The notes under the pieces were generated by a model. The model saw only the letters and a list, made by a program, of their open reading frames with translations, made no database searches and was not told the DNA's origin. Below are positions 34,259 to 42,922 of a DNA stretch of 64,000 nt, piece by piece. Numbering within the stretch: the stretch's first letter is position 1; each line of letters begins with the position of its first letter. A program made the position numbers and the translations under genes. This stretch comes from an uncultured Dysosmobacter sp. (GTDB taxonomy: Bacteria; Bacillota; Clostridia; Oscillospirales; Oscillospiraceae), in assembly GCA_934590165.1 (NCBI GenBank), contig CAKTOO010000012.1, positions 1 through 64,000 of the forward strand, given 5' to 3'.

Positions 34259-35458
34259 ATGTCGATCCAAAAGAGTGATACGACCAAATATATTCACACC
34301 GGCAACGGTGAGCTCTGCTATAAGCTGAACAAGGCCCTGACAGTACCGGAAACATTCCCCATCTACCTGTCCTCCGCTTACATTTTCGACTCCATTGCGC
34401 CTATCGACAAAATCTGCGATGAGGGTGCCCCGGGCTACGCCTATTTCCGCCTGGGCAACCCCAACGCCGACGCGGTATCCAGTATCCTGGCGGAGGGCGA
34501 CGGCGCCGAAAAGGGCCTGGTGTTCGCCTCCGGCATGGCGGCCATCACCACCTCCATTCTGGCCGTGGTGAAGCCCGGCGACCACATCGTGGCCTCTCCC
34601 ATCATTTACGGCGAGGCGTTCTATTTCCTGAAGTACGAGCTGAAGCGCTGGGGCGTGGAGACCACGTTCATCGACTTCAACACCCAGGATGTGGCGGACT
34701 ACATGCAGCCCAACACGACACTGGTCTACGGCGAGACCATCGCCAACCCCCTGATGTCCGTGCCCGATATCCAGCACCTGGCGGATGTGGCCCACGCCCA
34801 CGGCGCCAAGCTGTTCATTGACAACACCTTTGCCACCTCCATCATCGCAAAGCCCATGAAGTACGGCGCGGACCTGGTCCTGTACAGCGCCACCAAGTAC
34901 CTGGGCGGCCATGACGACCTGGTAGGCGGCGCGGCGCTGGGTTCCCAGGAGCTCATCAAGAAGATCAGCTTCTACCTGGGGCTGTACGGCTCCAACCTGG
35001 GGGCCACAGAGTCCTGGCTGCTGGCCCGCAGCCTGCGGACGCTGCCGCTGCGTGTGAAGAAGATGTCCGAAAACGCGCTGGCCCTGGCCAAGTTCTTCGA
35101 GTCCCACCCCAAGGTGGAGAAGGTATATTACCCCGGTCTGGAGTCCTCTCCCAGCAAGGCGCTGGCGGACCGGCAATTCGAGGGCAACGGCTACGGCGGC
35201 ATGCTGTGTGTCAACTTCAAGGGCGGCATGGCGGAGATCAACAAGCTCATCCAGAGCCTGCAAATCGTACGCTTCGTGCCCACGCTGGCGGGCGTCGGCA
35301 CCACGCTGACCTATCCGCCCAAGGCCTCCCACCGGGACCTGAACCCGGAAGAGCTGGCCGCCATCGGCATCACCATGGGCCAGATCCGGCTCTCCTCTGG
35401 TCTGGAGGACACGGCGGACCTGCTGAATGACTTTGATCAGGCCTTGGCCAAGCTATAA
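34259..35458 (+). CDS. PLP-dependent C-S lyase (Cys/Met metabolism family), copy 1
   Basis: A 399-residue cystathionine-gamma-synthase-fold enzyme. The PLP lysine lies in YSATKYLGGHDDLVGG (about residues 203-218), the PLP phosphate contact in FASGMAAITTS (about 89-99), and a substrate arginine is in the C-terminal IRLSSGLED block. Likely methionine gamma-lyase, cysteine/homocysteine desulfhydrase or O-acetylhomocysteine sulfhydrylase; sequence alone does not separate these. It lacks an obvious biosynthetic partner and lies beside an amino acid importer, so degradation (thiol or H2S, ammonia and 2-oxo acid) is favoured. GGAGG precedes the start. Confidence 0.85.
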   Translation: MSIQKSDTTKYIHTGNGELCYKLNKALTVPETFPIYLSSAYIFDSIAPIDKICDEGAPGYAYFRLGNPNADAVSSILAEGDGAEKGLVFASGMAAITTSILAVVKPGDHIVASPIIYGEAFYFLKYELKRWGVETTFIDFNTQDVADYMQPNTTLVYGETIANPLMSVPDIQHLADVAHAHGAKLFIDNTFATSIIAKPMKYGADLVLYSATKYLGGHDDLVGGAALGSQELIKKISFYLGLYGSNLGATESWLLARSLRTLPLRVKKMSENALALAKFFESHPKVEKVYYPGLESSPSKALADRQFEGNGYGGMLCVNFKGGMAEINKLIQSLQIVRFVPTLAGVGTTLTYPPKASHRDLNPEELAAIGITMGQIRLSSGLEDTADLLNDFDQALAKL

Positions 35459-35508
35459 TCGTTTAAGACCCCCGGCATACCGGGTGGAAAAACAGGAGGT
35501 ATATGACA

Positions 35509-36720
35509 ATGAGCCAGATGAAACTGAAGCACCCGGAATTCGACCCCAGCAGCGTGAAGTTCGATACCGTGGAAGTGCACGGCGGTGAGCCGCGGGATAT
35601 GTACGGCGCCCTGATCCCCCCCATTTACCAGACATCCACCTTCTATTTCGATTCCACGGACGACGCTGTGGAGGCCTGCGCTGACTACGCGGAGAGCTTT
35701 GCGTACAGCCGCATCACCAACCCCTCTCAGGATTATCTGGAGCAGAAGCTGGCCGCGCTGGAACACGGCAAGGGCGCCGTGGCCTATGCCTCTGGCATGG
35801 GTGCTGTGTCCGGTGCCCTGTTCGCCCTTTTGAAAAGCGGCGACCACGCCATCTTCACAAAGGCCAAGTACTCCGGCACCGAGGACATCACCACCGACTG
35901 GCTGCCCCGCTTCGGTATTTCCTATGACACCTTTGACGCCGCGGACCTGAGCCAGATCGAGCCGCTGATCAAGCCCAATACCAAGCTCATCTACATTGAA
36001 ACGCCCGCCAACCCCACCATGGTCCTGGTGGACATCCAGGGTGTCGTGGACATTGCGAAAAAGCACGGACTGAAGGTCTTCGTGGACAACACCTTCGCCT
36101 CCCCCTACAACACGAATCCCCTGGACTTCGGCGTGGATGTGGTCATCCACAGCCTGACCAAGTACATCGGCGGCCACGGCGACCTGCTGGGCGGCGCGGT
36201 GATTTCCAATGACACGGAGTTCCTCCGCCAGTGCCGGCTGGGCACCCTGATGCACTTCGGCTCCGTCATCGCGCCTTTTACCGCCTTCCTGGCCAGCCGC
36301 GGTCTGAAGACCCTGGGCGTCAGAATGCGGCAGTACAACGCCAACGCCCTGAAGATCGCCCGGTGGCTGGAGAACAACCCCAAGATCGAGACCGTCCGCT
36401 ATCCCATGCTGGAGTCCAATCCCCAGTACGAGATCGCAAAGCGCCAGATGCGGGGCGGCAGCGGCATGATTAGCTTTGATGTGGCCGGCGGTCTGGAAGC
36501 GGGCAAGAAGTTCATCAACAGTCTGAAGCTCTGCACCCTGGCGGTCTCTCTGGGCGACACGGAGACCCTGGTGGAGCAGGCCGCCGCCATGACCCACACC
36601 ATGATCCCCAAGGAGACCCGGGAGGCAGCCGGCATCACCGACGGCATGATCCGCATGTCCGTTGGCCTGGAGGACCCGGACGATATCATCGCCGACCTCA
36701 AGCAGGCCCTGGGGGACTGA
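35509..36720 (+). CDS. PLP-dependent C-S lyase, methionine gamma-lyase-like, copy 2
   Basis: A 403-residue homologue of the preceding enzyme. VHSLTKYIGGHGDLLGG carries the PLP lysine (about residue 210) and YASGMGAVSGAL the phosphate-binding loop. The overall pattern (SVKFDTVEVHGGEPRD at the start, IRMSVGLEDPDDI at the end) is of methionine gamma-lyase/cystathionine gamma-lyase. Methionine gamma-lyase gives methanethiol, ammonia and 2-oxobutyrate. The second ATG (35509) has the better spacing from AGGAGG; an ATG two codons earlier is only three bases from it. Two divergent copies in tandem suggest different substrates. Confidence 0.85.
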   Translation: MSQMKLKHPEFDPSSVKFDTVEVHGGEPRDMYGALIPPIYQTSTFYFDSTDDAVEACADYAESFAYSRITNPSQDYLEQKLAALEHGKGAVAYASGMGAVSGALFALLKSGDHAIFTKAKYSGTEDITTDWLPRFGISYDTFDAADLSQIEPLIKPNTKLIYIETPANPTMVLVDIQGVVDIAKKHGLKVFVDNTFASPYNTNPLDFGVDVVIHSLTKYIGGHGDLLGGAVISNDTEFLRQCRLGTLMHFGSVIAPFTAFLASRGLKTLGVRMRQYNANALKIARWLENNPKIETVRYPMLESNPQYEIAKRQMRGGSGMISFDVAGGLEAGKKFINSLKLCTLAVSLGDTETLVEQAAAMTHTMIPKETREAAGITDGMIRMSVGLEDPDDIIADLKQALGD

Positions 36721-36754
36721 CCTGTTTCAAAGTCCGAACTGCTTTTCTCAGTAT

Positions 36755-36790
36755 AAAAAGGAGCCTGGCCTATAGGTCAGGCTCCTTTTT
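36755..36790. terminator. Bidirectional terminator
   Basis: A 13-bp stem (A5 GGAGCCTG with CAGGCTCC T5) continuing into CCTATAGG. It ends the C-S lyase unit and the convergent minus-strand gene. Confidence 0.93.
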
Positions 36791-37839
36791 CATTTCCGTA
36801 AAAGCAAATAGCACTGGTATTCCGTCGTGGTGGGAACGTCTGTCAGCTCCGGCACCAGCACGCCGTCCTCTAGGTCGTCCGTCACCATGGCGTCCACCCG
36901 GTCCTCCACGGTGGGCACATAGATCCGGTCCAGCCGGGCCATCAGCGTGTTCCACAAATCGATGCCCGCGGTCTCGTCCACGCCCTCATTACCCAGCACG
37001 GTCTCCGAAAGCTCCAGGGACAGTTTCACATCCCGGTCGCCCAAAGCCTCCTTCACCGCCGCCAGCAGATTCGCGATCTGCTCTGTATTGTAGGCGGCCT
37101 GGGTCTCGTAGTTGGCATCAAAGCCGTAGGCGATCTTATCCAGCTTGCCCACGGTGGGATACGTCAGGTCCGTCAGCAGAATCTCGTCAAAGCCCAGGTC
37201 GGCACAGGCGCACACCAGGCGACAGAGATAATCCTTCGTGGCCTGTTTGGATGGGTCCAGCCAGTTTTCGTTGTTCCCGTCGTAGAAAATATAGCCGCCG
37301 GTATTCTTCAGACCCATGGTCTCCACATTGCCCCGGGCAACGCCGCCGTCCCGCAGGCAGGAGATCCGGGCCACAGCGTACCATTCGCCCTCCAGCAAAG
37401 ACGGCAGCACCTCCGCCGCTTTGGACGCCGTACCGGCCACCGACGCGCCGCTGACCACCGCGGCGTTTGCAAAGGGATAGCGCAGTTGGCCGCCGGAGGC
37501 CTTCATGGTGACACAGTAGGCGTTTTGCCCACTGGCGGCCGCCAACTCCGCCGTCCAGTCCGCCGGGTCATCTCCCAACTCCACCGCCTGAAGAAGGGAC
37601 TTCTTTTCCTGCTCCTGAATAGTGATGTTCACCGGCTCCTCTTCCTCCGGCGGCTGGAACTCCTCTGTCTTTTCCGGAAGTACCAGTTTCGGCGTCCCCG
37701 TCTCATCATAGACGATGTATTTTTGCATCATCATAAAGCCGGCGGATGCCAGGATGACCAGCACCAGGAGCACCGCCAGCACGAGTTTCCCCTTGGAATT
37801 CCGACCGCGGTAACTATGGTAACCTCTGGGGCCTGCCAT
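36790..37839 (-). CDS. Membrane-anchored putative glycosidase-like protein
   Basis: A 349-residue protein with a basic N-terminus, one membrane segment (about 18-38, LVLAVLLVLVILASAGFMMM) and an extracellular domain. The blocks NENWLDPSKQATKDYLCRLV and LGFDEILLTDLTYPT resemble DUF4015-type putative glycoside hydrolases with a TIM-barrel fold. A linker rich in Glu and Pro (about 55-70) precedes the domain. Substrate unknown. It lies downstream of rpiB on the same strand, possibly as the tail of the heat-shock operon. Assignment is by pattern only. Confidence 0.65.
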   Translation of the reverse strand: MAGPRGYHSYRGRNSKGKLVLAVLLVLVILASAGFMMMQKYIVYDETGTPKLVLPEKTEEFQPPEEEEPVNITIQEQEKKSLLQAVELGDDPADWTAELAAASGQNAYCVTMKASGGQLRYPFANAAVVSGASVAGTASKAAEVLPSLLEGEWYAVARISCLRDGGVARGNVETMGLKNTGGYIFYDGNNENWLDPSKQATKDYLCRLVCACADLGFDEILLTDLTYPTVGKLDKIAYGFDANYETQAAYNTEQIANLLAAVKEALGDRDVKLSLELSETVLGNEGVDETAGIDLWNTLMARLDRIYVPTVEDRVDAMVTDDLEDGVLVPELTDVPTTTEYQCYLLLRK

Positions 37840-37872
37840 CAGCTCACCTCGTTTCCTTCGTCAGAGGGGCGC

Positions 37873-38310
37873 TCAGCCCTCCAGGGCCATCATCTTGTCC
37901 ACGCGGCGGGCATGGCGGCCCCCCTCAAACTCCGTGGACAAGAACACTTCCACCATGCGCTCGGCCATGTTCTTGCCGGTGAAGCCGGCGCCGATGGCCA
38001 TCATGTTGGCATCATTGTGGCGGCGGGTCATCTCTGCCTCCAGGCAGTCGGCGCAGTGAGCGCAGCGGATGCCCTTGATCTTGTTGGCGGCAATGGAGAT
38101 GCCGATGCCGGTGGTGCAGATGACGATGCCCCGGTCGCACTTGCCCTCCGCCACAGCCCGGGCGGCGGCGGCGCCGAAGTCGGGATAGTCACAGCTCTCC
38201 AGGCCATAGCAGCCGAAATCCTCATATTCATGGCCCAGCTTCTCCAGCACCTTGATAACGTGCTGCTTCAGCTCATAGCCGCCGTGGTCGCAACCCAATG
38301 CAATTTTCAT
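37873..38310 (-). CDS. rpiB: Ribose-5-phosphate isomerase B
   Basis: Interconverts ribose 5-phosphate and ribulose 5-phosphate, and may act on allose 6-phosphate. A 145-residue RpiB/LacAB protein with CDHGGYELK near the start (Asp and His of the active site), VICTTGIGISIAANK (catalytic Cys about residue 65) and RRHNDANMMAIGAGFTG. The family more often has CGTGIG where CTTGIG is seen. ATG 38310 follows GGGAGG; nine upstream codons in frame are ignored. rpe for the same pathway is elsewhere in the window. Confidence 0.95.
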   Translation of the reverse strand: MKIALGCDHGGYELKQHVIKVLEKLGHEYEDFGCYGLESCDYPDFGAAAARAVAEGKCDRGIVICTTGIGISIAANKIKGIRCAHCADCLEAEMTRRHNDANMMAIGAGFTGKNMAERMVEVFLSTEFEGGRHARRVDKMMALEG

Positions 38311-38372
38311 GGTGGAATCCTCCCGTTTTTTCAAAGTAGCATTATTATATGCCCGCTGTTTTCAAAAATCAA

Positions 38373-39185
38373 TCACAGTTCGTGCCATACCGGCTCCATC
38401 CGCCGGAAGGTGCAGAACCGCCGGAACCCGCACCGGCGCAACAGCTCCTGCCGTTCCCGGATGGCGCAGCCCACATACGTGGGGTCGTGGGCATCCGTAC
38501 CCAGGGTGATGATCTCGCCGCCCAGGCGGCGGTACATCCGCAGCCACTTTTCGTCCGGCAGGGGGGTGTGGCCCCGGTTGGTGTTCAGCTCGATGCCCCG
38601 GTCCTTTCGGATGAGGGTGCGGAGGATCTCCTCCACCTCGGTCTCAAAGCCGTCAAAGGTCAGGTGAAAGCCCCGGTTTTCGTTGAGATACCGCAGGGGC
38701 AGCGTCAAGTGGCCCAGGACGGAATAGTTCCCATCCCAGTTTGCCAGCAGCCACACCTGCTCCAGGTAATCGGCAATGCCCCGGCGGGCCGCGGCATCGT
38801 CAGCGGGATCAAAGTAATAGAGGTCCTTGCAGTCATACGCCTTGGAGAGCATATGGATGGACCCAATAATGAAATCCAGTTCCGGCATACCGGCCAGAAG
38901 CTTTTCCGTATGGGCAAAATTCCAGGGTGCGTCACCCAGCTCAATGCCCAACCGCAGGGTGATACGGCCGCCCACAGCGGCCCGGGCCCTGGCGAATTCC
39001 TCCGTCAGGGCCTGCCAGTCATAGGGTCCCCGGGGCTGGGCCGTGCCCCAGGCGATGGGCTCCACATGGTCCGTGAAGCACAGCTCCTCCAGACCCGCCG
39101 CGACGGCCGCCTCCGCCATATCCGCCATGGGCGCTCTGGCATCGGGAGAGATGCGGGAATGGGTGTGATAATCAGCCAGATACAT
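38373..39185 (-). CDS. PHP-domain histidinol-phosphatase-type phosphoesterase
   Basis: A 270-residue PHP phosphoesterase. Metal-binding motifs are DYHTHSRIS (residues 5-13), CFTDHVEP (about 37-44), an internal Glu in GIELGD, IGSIHML and the C-terminal LGTDAHDP. It resembles HisK/HisJ-type histidinol phosphatase (histidinol phosphate to histidinol), but no his genes are nearby, so another sugar phosphate is possible. ATG 39185 has GTGAGGA ahead; a GTG four codons upstream overlaps the dnaJ stop. Probably cotranscribed with dnaJ. Confidence 0.85.
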   Translation of the reverse strand: MYLADYHTHSRISPDARAPMADMAEAAVAAGLEELCFTDHVEPIAWGTAQPRGPYDWQALTEEFARARAAVGGRITLRLGIELGDAPWNFAHTEKLLAGMPELDFIIGSIHMLSKAYDCKDLYYFDPADDAAARRGIADYLEQVWLLANWDGNYSVLGHLTLPLRYLNENRGFHLTFDGFETEVEEILRTLIRKDRGIELNTNRGHTPLPDEKWLRMYRRLGGEIITLGTDAHDPTYVGCAIRERQELLRRCGFRRFCTFRRMEPVWHEL

Positions 39186-39193
39186 GGCGTTCC

Positions 39194-40327
39194 TCACTTC
39201 TTGAACTTTTTGAAGAACTTCTTCCGCTCCTCATAGTTGCTCTCGCCCACGCTCTCGGCAAACTTTTTCAGTGCCTCTTTCTGCTCCTTGTTCAGGTTGC
39301 GGGGGGTCTCGATATAGACGGTGACGTACTGGTCGCCCCGGCCCCGTCCGTTGATGGAGGGAATGCCCTTACCCTTCAGGCGGAAGGTGGTGCCGGACTG
39401 GGTGCCCTCCGGCAGGGTGTACTTTACCTTGCCGTCAATGGTGGGGATCTCCAGCTCGGCGCCCAGGACCGCCTGGGTGAAGGTGATGGGCGCCTCGCAC
39501 AGCACGCTGGTGCCCTCCCGGCGGAACAGCTCGTGGGGCCGCACCGTGATGGTGATAAGCAGGTCGCCTGCGGGGCCGCCGTTTTTGCCGGCGTTGCCCT
39601 GGCCCCGGATGGAAATGGTCTGGCCGTTGTCGATGCCCGCGGGGATGCTGGCCTGGATGGTCTTGCGGCGGCGGACCGTGCCGCTGCCGTGGCAGTCCTT
39701 GCAGGGCTGGTGGATGATCTGGCCCTTGCCGCCGCACTTGGGGCAGGGGGAACTGGTGGCGAAAACGCCCATGGGCGTCTGCCGCCGCACCTGCACCTGG
39801 CCGGTGCCCCGGCAGTCCGGGCACACCTCCGGCGTGGTGCCGGGAGCGCAGCCGTTGCCGTGGCAGGTCTCGCACTGCTCCATCCGCTCCACGGTGACCG
39901 CCTTTTCGCAGCCGAAGGCCGCCTCCTCAAAGCTGATGGCCAGGGACATGCGGATGCTCTCGCCCCGTTGGGGAGCATTGGGATTGGTGCGCCGTCCGCC
40001 GCCGCCGAAGCCGCCGCCGAAGAAGCTGCCGAAAATGTCGCCCAGGTCGCCGAAGTCGAAGCTGCCGTCGAATCCGGCGCCGGCGCCGAAGTTGGGGTCC
40101 ACGCCGGCATGGCCGTACTGGTCATACCGGGCCTTCTTATCGGGGTCCGACAGGACCTCATAGGCCTCGTTGACCTCCTTGAAGTGCTCCTCGGCATCCT
40201 TGTCGCCGGGATTCAGGTCCGGATGGTACTTCCGGGCCATTTTTTTATATGCTTTTTTGATCTCGTCCTCCGAGGCGCCCTTGGCCACGCCCAGGACCTC
40301 GTAGTAATCACGCTTGTTCTCTGCCAT
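39194..40327 (-). CDS. dnaJ: Chaperone DnaJ
   Basis: Hsp40 co-chaperone of DnaK. J domain (1-70) with HPD in KYHPDLNPGDKDAEEH, a Gly/Phe-rich linker (about 75-125), and four zinc motifs: CETCHGNG, CPDCRGTG, CPKCGGKG and CKDCHGSG (about 145-210). The C-terminal substrate-binding domains complete 377 residues. AGGAG precedes the ATG. It follows dnaK after 83 bases that contain a hairpin. Confidence 0.98.
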   Translation of the reverse strand: MAENKRDYYEVLGVAKGASEDEIKKAYKKMARKYHPDLNPGDKDAEEHFKEVNEAYEVLSDPDKKARYDQYGHAGVDPNFGAGAGFDGSFDFGDLGDIFGSFFGGGFGGGGRRTNPNAPQRGESIRMSLAISFEEAAFGCEKAVTVERMEQCETCHGNGCAPGTTPEVCPDCRGTGQVQVRRQTPMGVFATSSPCPKCGGKGQIIHQPCKDCHGSGTVRRRKTIQASIPAGIDNGQTISIRGQGNAGKNGGPAGDLLITITVRPHELFRREGTSVLCEAPITFTQAVLGAELEIPTIDGKVKYTLPEGTQSGTTFRLKGKGIPSINGRGRGDQYVTVYIETPRNLNKEQKEALKKFAESVGESNYEERKKFFKKFKK

Positions 40328-40355
40328 ATTGAAAACTCCTCATATTCCGAAACGC

Positions 40356-40393
40356 CGTATCAGGGACAGCGCATGCCGCCTGTCCCTGATACG
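40356..40393 (-). terminator. dnaK-dnaJ intergenic hairpin
   Basis: A perfect 13-bp stem (40356-40368 with 40381-40393), 12-base loop, no strong T-run on the minus strand. More likely a partial terminator or mRNA-stabilising structure lowering dnaJ relative to dnaK than a full stop. Confidence 0.65.
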
Positions 40394-40410
40394 TTTTATG
40401 AGAGGGTCGC

Positions 40411-42264
40411 TCACTTGTTCTTGTTTTCGTCCTCGTCCACGACCTTGTAGTCGGCGTCATAGTACTGGCCGCCCTGGGTGCCGGCATCGGCGCCGGGCTG
40501 CTGAGCACCCGCCTGGGCGCCGCCCTGGGGGTTGGCCTGCTGATACAGCTTCTCGCTGACGGCGTAGAAGGCCTGGGTCAGTTCCTCGGTGGCAGACTTG
40601 ATGGCGGCGGTGTCCTGGCCCTTCAGGGTCTCCTTCAGCTTGTCGATACCGGCCTGGACCTTGTTCTTGTCGTCGGCGGGGATCTTGTCGCCCATCTCGG
40701 CCAGGGTCTTTTCGCTCTGATAGACCATCTGGTCAGCCTGGTTGCGGGTCTCCACTTCCTCCTTCAGCTTCTTGTCCTGGGCGGCATACTGCTCGGCTTC
40801 CTTCACAGCCTTTTCAATGTCCTCCTTGCTCATGTTGGAGGAGGAGGTGATGGTGATGTGCTGCTCCTTGCCGGTGCCCAGGTCCTTGGCGGAGACGTTG
40901 ACGATGCCGTTAGCGTCGATGTCAAAGGTCACCTCGATCTGGGGCACGCCACGGCGGGCGGGAGCGATGCCGTCCAGGTGGAAGCGGCCCAGGCTCTTGT
41001 TGGCGGCGGCCATCTCACGCTCGCCCTGGAGGACGTTGACCTCCACAGAGGTCTGGTTATCGGCGGCGGTGGAGAAGATCTGGCTCTTCTTCACGGGGAT
41101 GGTGGTGTTGCGGTCAATGAGCTTGGTGAACACGCCGCCCATGGTCTCAATACCCAGGGACAGGGGGGTCACATCCAGCAGCAGCAGGCCCTTCACGTCG
41201 CCGGTCAGCACACCGGCCTGGAGGGCGGCGCCCATGGCCACGCACTCATCAGGGTTGATGCCCTTGAAGGGCTCGGAGCCGGTGAAGTTCTTCACGGCCT
41301 CCTGCACGGCGGGGATACGGCTGGAGCCGCCCACCAGCAACACCTTGCTCAGGTCGGCGGGACGCAGGCCGGCGTCGGACATGGCCTGGCGCACGGGACC
41401 CATGGTGGCATCCACCAGGTGGGCCGTCAGCTCGTTGAACTTGGCCCGGGTCAGCGTGACATCCAGGTGCTTGGGGCCGGTGGCGTCAGCGGTGATATAG
41501 GGCAGGTTGATGTTGGAGGTGGTCACGCCGGAGAGCTCGATCTTGGCCTTCTCGGCAGCCTCCTTCAGGCGCTGCATGGCAACCTTATCGCCGGACAGGT
41601 CCACGCCGTCGGTGCGCTTGAACTCGCTGACAAGGTACTTCATGATGCACTCATCGAAGTCATCGCCGCCCAGGCGGTTGTTGCCGGCGGTGGCCAGGAC
41701 CTCGATGACGCCGTCATCGATCTCCAGAATGGAGACATCGAAGGTGCCGCCGCCCAGGTCGTAGACCATAATCTTCTGGGACTGCTCCTTATCCACGCCG
41801 TAGGCCAGTGCCGCGGCGGTGGGCTCGTTGATGATACGCTTCACGTCCAGGCCGGCAATCTTACCGGCGTCCTTGGTGGCCTGACGCTGGGCGTCGGTGA
41901 AGTACGCGGGAACGGTGATGACGGCCTCGGTGACGGTCTGGCCCAGATAGGCCTCGGCGTCCGCCTTCAGCTTCTGCAGGATCATGGCGCTGATCTCCTG
42001 GGGGGTGTAGGACTTGCCGTCCACGGTGACCTTGTAGTCAGAGCCCATCTCACGCTTGATGGAGGAGATGGTGCGGTCGGGGTTGGTGATGGCCTGACGC
42101 TTGGCCACCTGACCCACCATGCGCTCGCCGGTCTTGGAGAAGGCCACGACGGAGGGGGTGGTGCGGTTGCCTTCCGCGTTGGGGATAACGACTGCTTCGC
42201 CGCCTTCCATGACGGCCACGCAGGAGTTGGTAGTACCAAGGTCGATACCGATTACTTTAGACAT
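40411..42264 (-). CDS. dnaK: Chaperone DnaK
   Basis: Hsp70 ATPase. GIDLGTTNSCVAV (residues 5-17), the Hsp70 signatures VYDLGGGTFDVSIL (about 170-183) and LVGGSSRIPAVQEAV (about 310-324), and the substrate-binding domain with LLLDVTPLSLGIETMGG are all present. The C-terminal tail is Gln/Gly/Ala-rich and ends in DEDENKNK. 617 residues, normal. Confidence 0.99.
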   Translation of the reverse strand: MSKVIGIDLGTTNSCVAVMEGGEAVVIPNAEGNRTTPSVVAFSKTGERMVGQVAKRQAITNPDRTISSIKREMGSDYKVTVDGKSYTPQEISAMILQKLKADAEAYLGQTVTEAVITVPAYFTDAQRQATKDAGKIAGLDVKRIINEPTAAALAYGVDKEQSQKIMVYDLGGGTFDVSILEIDDGVIEVLATAGNNRLGGDDFDECIMKYLVSEFKRTDGVDLSGDKVAMQRLKEAAEKAKIELSGVTTSNINLPYITADATGPKHLDVTLTRAKFNELTAHLVDATMGPVRQAMSDAGLRPADLSKVLLVGGSSRIPAVQEAVKNFTGSEPFKGINPDECVAMGAALQAGVLTGDVKGLLLLDVTPLSLGIETMGGVFTKLIDRNTTIPVKKSQIFSTAADNQTSVEVNVLQGEREMAAANKSLGRFHLDGIAPARRGVPQIEVTFDIDANGIVNVSAKDLGTGKEQHITITSSSNMSKEDIEKAVKEAEQYAAQDKKLKEEVETRNQADQMVYQSEKTLAEMGDKIPADDKNKVQAGIDKLKETLKGQDTAAIKSATEELTQAFYAVSEKLYQQANPQGGAQAGAQQPGADAGTQGGQYYDADYKVVDEDENKNK

Positions 42265-42313
42265 AAATAATTCCTCCTAAATCTATCGAAAACGTTTTTT
42301 GTTTACTCTTTTG

Positions 42314-42922
42314 TTAATTGGCCACCTGGACGATGGCGTGCCGGATGACCTTGTCACCCAGCATAAAGCCCGCCTGGAACACCTGGGCCACCACATTTTC
42401 GCCCAGGTTTTCGTCATCAATGTGCATGACGGCGTTCATCTTCTCCGGGTCAAAGGGCTTTCCCAGGGTCTCCATCTCCGTGACACCCTGTTTTTGCAGG
42501 ATCTCCTTGAACTGGGTGAAAATCATCTCCAGCCCTTTTTTGTGGGGGGAGTCCTCGCCGCCCTCGCTGGCAACGGCCCGCTCCAGATTGTCGTACACCG
42601 CTAAAAACGCGCTGATGGTGTCCGCTTTGGCGTCCTGGTACAGGGCATCCTTTTCCTTGGTGGTGCGCTTGCGGTAGTTGTCGTACTCCGCGGTGAGGCG
42701 GACGAACTGGTCCTTCACGGACTCCAGCTGCTTGGCGGCCAACTCGGCGGCCTCCATCTGCTGCTGGGTCAGGGTATACGTCTTTTCTTTTTCCTTTTTC
42801 TTCTTGCTCTTGCCGGTCTTTTCCGCCGGCTCCTGGGCAGTCTTTTCCGCCTGGGCAGTCTCCTGCTCCGCTTGGGTCTCCGGCGTTTCCTCGGCAGTGG
42901 GCTGCTTCGTCTCTTCGCTCAT
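42314..42922 (-). CDS. grpE: Nucleotide exchange factor GrpE
   Basis: Releases ADP from DnaK. A 202-residue protein with an acidic/Lys-rich disordered N-terminus (about 1-50), a long coiled-coil helix, and the C-terminal signature MNAVMHIDDENLGENVVAQV leading to GFMLGDKVIRHAIVQV. The ATG overlaps the hrcA stop (ATGA at 42919-42922). Confidence 0.97.
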   Translation of the reverse strand: MSEETKQPTAEETPETQAEQETAQAEKTAQEPAEKTGKSKKKKEKEKTYTLTQQQMEAAELAAKQLESVKDQFVRLTAEYDNYRKRTTKEKDALYQDAKADTISAFLAVYDNLERAVASEGGEDSPHKKGLEMIFTQFKEILQKQGVTEMETLGKPFDPEKMNAVMHIDDENLGENVVAQVFQAGFMLGDKVIRHAIVQVAN

